A stretch of 64,000 nucleotides of DNA, taken from Plasticicumulans acidivorans. Its GTDB lineage: Bacteria > Pseudomonadota > Gammaproteobacteria > Competibacterales > Competibacteraceae. Of this stretch, positions 60,587-64,000 are shown in pieces (position 1 is the stretch's first letter; every line of letters starts with the position of its first letter). The position numbers and the translations under genes are program-made. The notes below the pieces were generated by a model. That model saw only the letters and a list, made by a program, of their open reading frames with translations, did not search any database and was not told where the DNA came from. The stretch spans positions 28,338 to 92,337 of the forward strand of contig NZ_QGTJ01000002.1 of the NCBI RefSeq assembly GCF_003182095.1. The letters are read 5' to 3'.

Positions 60587-61543
60587 ATGAAACGCTATCT
60601 TGCCTGGCTGCTGCTCTGCGGGCTGCTGGCGCTGCACAGCGCGCTGGCCGGTGAATACCCGGAGAAGCCCGTCACCCTGGTCGTCATGCTGCCGGCCGGC
60701 GGACCGACCGATGCCGCCGCCCGCGTGCTGGCCGATGCACTGTCGAGCGCCCTCGGTCAGCCCTTCGTCGTCGAGAATCGGCCGGGGGCCGACGGCGTCA
60801 TCGGCGTCCGCGCCGTACTCGATGCGCCGGCCGACGGCTACACGCTGCTGTTCGGCATCGGTTCCCTGGTGGCGGTGCCGATGCTGCAGACGCCGGCACC
60901 GTTCGACCTGCAGCGCGACTTCACGCCGGTGGCCGCGATCGGCAGCTACCCGTTCGGGCTCTTCGTGCACCCGTCGGTACCGGCCAACAGCGTCGCCGAG
61001 CTGATTGCCTACGCCAAAAGCCGCGAGGAGCCGCTGTTCTACGCCAGCAGCACACCGGGCGAGACGCTGGCGACGGCCGAATTCATGCAGGCGACCGGCG
61101 TGCGGATGAGCCGCGTGCCCTATAAAGGTTTCGCACAGGCGCTGCCGGACCTGCTGGCGGGACGCGTGCAGCTGGCCTTCGGCCCGGTCTCCGCGGCACT
61201 GGCGCACGTGCAGGACGGCAAGCTGCGCCTGCTGGCCACCCTGACGCCGACGCGCCTGCCGGCACTGCCGACGGTGCCCACCCTGGAGGAAGCCGGAGTC
61301 CGCGGGGCGTCGGTGCCGTCCTGGCAGGCGATCTTCGCCCCGGCGCAGACGCCGGCGCCGATCGTCGAACGCCTGAGCCGCGCGGTCGCCGCCGCCCTGC
61401 AAACCGACGCTGTGCGCACCCGCCTCGGGCGACTGTTGCTGCAGATCGAAATGACGCCGCCCGCCGCCCTCACCGAACGCATCAGCCGCGAACACAGCCG
61501 CTGGCAGCACTTCATCGAAGAAACCGGCACGGGCCGCCCCTGA
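60587..61543 (+). CDS. tctC: Tripartite tricarboxylate transporter substrate-binding protein (TctC/Bug)
   Basis: The 318-residue precursor has a signal peptide (to about LHSALAG). Bug-family blocks follow: YPEKPVTLVVMLPAGGPTDAAARVLA, VENRPGADGVIGVRAV, and VPYKGFAQALPDLLAGRVQLAFGPV. It binds a carboxylate in the periplasm for the TctAB permease; the specific ligand is unknown. GGGAGGT directly precedes ATG 60587. First gene of tctCBA. Confidence 0.92.
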   Translation: MKRYLAWLLLCGLLALHSALAGEYPEKPVTLVVMLPAGGPTDAAARVLADALSSALGQPFVVENRPGADGVIGVRAVLDAPADGYTLLFGIGSLVAVPMLQTPAPFDLQRDFTPVAAIGSYPFGLFVHPSVPANSVAELIAYAKSREEPLFYASSTPGETLATAEFMQATGVRMSRVPYKGFAQALPDLLAGRVQLAFGPVSAALAHVQDGKLRLLATLTPTRLPALPTVPTLEEAGVRGASVPSWQAIFAPAQTPAPIVERLSRAVAAALQTDAVRTRLGRLLLQIEMTPPAALTERISREHSRWQHFIEETGTGRP

Positions 61544-61628
61544 AGACATGCGCAAGATGAACTGCGCGCCGCCGATGCCATCGGAGCCGCCCCCATCCTC
61601 TCCAGCCTCTCTGCCGGAAACCCCTGAC

Positions 61629-62087
61629 ATGATCACGATCCGCAAGCTGCGTGACGGCCTCGCCGGTCTCAGTCTCGCCCTGTTCGGCGGCGGAGTGATG
61701 CTGTGCACCCTGCACTACCCCGTCGGCACGCTGGCGAACATGGGCCCCGGCTATGTTCCCCGCCTGTTGGGCGGACTGCTGGTGCTGCTCGGTCTACTGA
61801 TCGCCGGCACGGCCCGCCGCGGTCAGCCGGTCGTGCGCCAGCCGCTCGCCTGGCGACCGCCGCTGGCGGTGCTCGGCAGCGTCGTGCTGTTTGCGCTGAC
61901 GCTGCGCAGCGGCGGACTGCTGCTGGCAACACTGGGCAGCGTCATGCTCGCCAGCAGCGCAGTACGCGGTGTCCGCTGGCGCGAAAGGCTCGCCGTAGCG
62001 CTCGTGCTCGGTGCGCTGGCGGTTAGCGTGTTCGTCTACGGCCTCGGCCTGCCGCTGCCGGTGTGGCCCCGCTTCGGCGGTATCTGA
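61629..62087 (+). CDS. tctB: Tripartite tricarboxylate transporter small permease (TctB)
   Basis: The 152-residue protein has four hydrophobic helices, with the family opening MITIRKLRDGLAGLSLALFGG and NMGPGYVPRLLGGLLVLLGLLI. Start ATG 61629 is chosen for a GGAAA site and because the upstream extension to 61548 is Pro/Ser-rich and unlike the family. The tctA gene follows within two bases of its stop. Confidence 0.85.
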   Translation: MITIRKLRDGLAGLSLALFGGGVMLCTLHYPVGTLANMGPGYVPRLLGGLLVLLGLLIAGTARRGQPVVRQPLAWRPPLAVLGSVVLFALTLRSGGLLLATLGSVMLASSAVRGVRWRERLAVALVLGALAVSVFVYGLGLPLPVWPRFGGI

Positions 62088-62089
62088 CC

Positions 62090-63622
62090 GTGGAACTGAT
62101 CGAGCACCTCGCGCTCGGCTTCAGCGCCGCCGCCAGCGCACAGAACCTGCTCAGCTGCTTCATCGGCAGCGTGCTCGGCACACTGATCGGCGTACTGCCG
62201 GGCATCGGGCCGGTGGCAACCATCGCCATGCTGCTGCCGCTGACTTACGGCATGCCGCCACTGAGCGCACTGATCATGCTCGCCGGCATCTATTACGGCG
62301 CGCAGTACGGCGGCTCGACCACCTCGATCATGCTCAACCTACCGGGCGAGGCGAGCTCGGCGATCACCTGCCTGGACGGTCATCCGCTGGCGCGCCGGGG
62401 GCGGGCCGGCGCCGCCCTGACGGTCGCCGCGCTCGGTTCTTTCTTCGCCGGCTGCGTGGGCACACTGTTCCTCGCCGCCTTCGCCGCGCCGCTGACGACG
62501 TTCGCGCTCGATTTCGGTCCAGCGGAATACTGCTCGCTGATGATCTTCGGCCTGGCCGGTGCCATCGTCCTCGCCAGCAAGTCCCTGCTCAAAGCCTGCG
62601 CCATGGTGGTGCTCGGCCTGCTGCTCGGACTGGTCGGCACCGACGTCAACTCCGGCGCCGTGCGCTTCACCTTCGGCATTCGCGAGCTCAATGACGGCAT
62701 CGGTACCGCCGTGCTCGCCGTCGGCGTGTTTGGCTTCGCTGAAATCCTGCTCGGTCTCGAACGTCTGCACGAGCACAGCACACTGACGGCCCGCTGCGGC
62801 CGCCTGGGCCTGAGCCGCGACGAGCTGCGCCAGGCGACGCCGGCCGTGCTGCGCGGCACGGGCCTGGGCACGCTGCTCGGCCTGCTGCCAGGTGCCGGCG
62901 CGCTGATGCCGGCGTTCGCCGCCTACGCGCTGGAAAAATGGTGCGCACGCGACCCCGGCCGCTTCGGCCGCGGGGCGATCGAAGGCGTCGCCGCACCGGA
63001 ATCCGCCAACAACGCCGCGGCGCAGACCGCCTTCATCCCGCTGCTGACACTCGGCATTCCGTCCAACGCCATCATGGCGCTGATGATCGGCGCGATGACG
63101 CTTCACGACATCCAGCCCGGCCCGCAGGTCATCAGCCACGATCCGACGCTGTTCTGGGGGCTGGTGGCGAGCATGTGGATCGGCAACGCCATGCTGGTGC
63201 TGCTCAATCTGCCGCTCGTCGGCCTCTGGATCAGGCTGCTGACGACGCCCTACCGGTGGCTGTTCCCGGCCATCCTGCTGTTCTGCTGCATCGGCATCTA
63301 CACGCTGTCGCACAGCACCGTGGACCTGCTGCTCACGGCCTTCTTCGGCCTGCTCGGCTACCTGCTGCAGAAGTTCGACTGCGAGCCCGCGCCGCTGCTA
63401 CTCGGCTTCATCCTCGGCCCGCTGTTCGAGGAGCATCTGCGCCGCACGCTGCTGCTTTCGCGCGGCGATCCGAGCGTGTTCCTCAGCCGGCCGCTGTCGC
63501 TGGTGCTGCTGCTGGCCGCCGCCGCCCTGCTCTGCACTGCGCTGACACCCTCCGCCCGCCGCATCCGCGCACAGGCACTCACTGCCGAGCAGGATGACGC
63601 GATCGCCGACCCGGCGCGCTGA
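62090..63622 (+). CDS. tctA: Tripartite tricarboxylate transporter large permease (TctA)
   Basis: The 510-residue protein has about twelve helices. It has TctA-family motifs GVLPGIGPVATIAMLLPLTYG, GIYYGAQYGGSTTSIMLN, GLLPGAGALMPAFAAY and the second PESANNAAAQTAFIPLLTLGIPS block. The start is a GTG at 62090, two bases after the tctB stop. It is driven by an ion gradient with TctB and TctC. Confidence 0.93.
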   Translation: MELIEHLALGFSAAASAQNLLSCFIGSVLGTLIGVLPGIGPVATIAMLLPLTYGMPPLSALIMLAGIYYGAQYGGSTTSIMLNLPGEASSAITCLDGHPLARRGRAGAALTVAALGSFFAGCVGTLFLAAFAAPLTTFALDFGPAEYCSLMIFGLAGAIVLASKSLLKACAMVVLGLLLGLVGTDVNSGAVRFTFGIRELNDGIGTAVLAVGVFGFAEILLGLERLHEHSTLTARCGRLGLSRDELRQATPAVLRGTGLGTLLGLLPGAGALMPAFAAYALEKWCARDPGRFGRGAIEGVAAPESANNAAAQTAFIPLLTLGIPSNAIMALMIGAMTLHDIQPGPQVISHDPTLFWGLVASMWIGNAMLVLLNLPLVGLWIRLLTTPYRWLFPAILLFCCIGIYTLSHSTVDLLLTAFFGLLGYLLQKFDCEPAPLLLGFILGPLFEEHLRRTLLLSRGDPSVFLSRPLSLVLLLAAAALLCTALTPSARRIRAQALTAEQDDAIADPAR

Positions 63623-63724
63623 AAGCGCCGGGGCGGCCGGTGAACACGGTGCGCTGTTTCAGCTGCCATTCATCCGCGCCGGAGCAGACTGCCTGCAAGC
63701 CCACAGACTTGAGGAGTCAATCTC

Positions 63725-64000
63725 ATGTCGCTCACGCATTCGATATCCACCCCCCGTCTCAGCGCGTTCTGGAGTACGCCTGAGCGCCTGTTCCACTGGC
63801 TGGTCGCCGCCTGCATGGCCGGCGCGGCGCTGACGCCGGGCGCCAGCCTCGCCCACGAGGTGTTCGGCATCGGCGCGCTGCTGCTGGTGATCGGCTGGCC
63901 GTCACGGCGACCGTTCGCGCCGGCACGCATCGTCGTCGGCCTGAGCCTGGCCGGCCTCGCACTCAGCGGCTGGCTCGCCCCGTACGGCGTGCTGCACCCG
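63725..64000 (+). CDS. Cytochrome b561-like membrane protein, N-terminal fragment
   Basis: The frame runs from ATG 63725 (GAGGAG upstream) to the window edge, 92 residues with no stop. It has FWSTPERLFHWLVAACMAGAA, the usual first helix of bacterial cytochrome b561 or Ni/Fe-hydrogenase-type b cytochromes with a heme-ligand His, and two further hydrophobic stretches. Its relation to the tct genes is only positional. Confidence 0.7.
   Translation, partial: MSLTHSISTPRLSAFWSTPERLFHWLVAACMAGAALTPGASLAHEVFGIGALLLVIGWPSRRPFAPARIVVGLSLAGLALSGWLAPYGVLHP

Overview
This window is a contiguous, GC-rich chromosomal segment with short intergenic gaps. It most likely comes from a gammaproteobacterium. The evidence is a pip-dtd pair, a Kdo transferase and MsbA, an Lpp-type lipoprotein, the three-gene pnt transhydrogenase, a PEP-CTERM protein, and a CsrB/RsmZ-type regulatory RNA with a GacA-like box. 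The exact genus cannot be read from the sequence. There are no tRNA or rRNA genes, no CRISPR array and no intact mobile element.

Layout. 1-5.7 kb: the tail of ferrochelatase, then an unannotated-looking gap that on the minus strand reads as a CsrB-like sRNA (about 672 down to 241). Next come pip-dtd, a SanA-like protein and pntAA-pntAB-pntB. 6-9.5 kb: an HNH nuclease, an OsmC protein, a zinc-ribbon protein, a small conserved protein, an Lpp-like lipoprotein and a convergent L,D-transpeptidase. 9.6-14 kb: a lipid A/Kdo block (waaA, an FAD oxidoreductase, msbA). 14-27.4 kb: two large membrane diguanylate cyclases, a LysR regulator, a YajD-like HNH protein, RlpA, MsrA, a DUF4202 protein, GhrA, an APC-type permease and a pentameric ligand-gated ion channel with a large extra periplasmic region. 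27.4-36.3 kb: a GT2/GT-C lipid-linked glycosylation pair, fructokinase, a TSUP permease with an Atm1-type ABC exporter, a DUF465 protein, a small secreted protein and a PEP-CTERM protein behind a sigma-54-like promoter.

36.6-42.5 kb: the urea ABC transporter urtABCDE, also preceded by a sigma-54-like promoter. 42.7-47.4 kb: a GntR-type LacI repressor, gluconokinase and a TRAP transporter. 47.5-57.2 kb: a hydroxyproline catabolic locus. It holds the 4-hydroxyproline epimerase, a three-part D-hydroxyproline dehydrogenase, an AraC regulator, an aconitase X, the pyrroline-4-hydroxy-2-carboxylate deaminase and a pyrroline-2-carboxylate reductase. An island with an IS4-like transposase remnant and an orphan secreted protein (54.7-56.1 kb) interrupts it. 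57.5-59.5 kb: a SHOCT protein with a Q/G-rich linker beside a membrane protein that looks like an archaemetzincin without zinc ligands. 59.5-64 kb: a LysR regulator divergent from a tripartite tricarboxylate transporter (tctC-tctB-tctA), then a truncated cytochrome b561-like gene.

Functionally the segment mixes envelope maintenance (waaA, msbA, lpp, L,D-transpeptidase, rlpA), signalling (two cyclases, CsrB-like RNA, ligand-gated channel) and scavenging of small nitrogen and carbon compounds (urea, gluconate, hydroxyproline, tricarboxylates), each scavenging locus with its own regulator or promoter signature.
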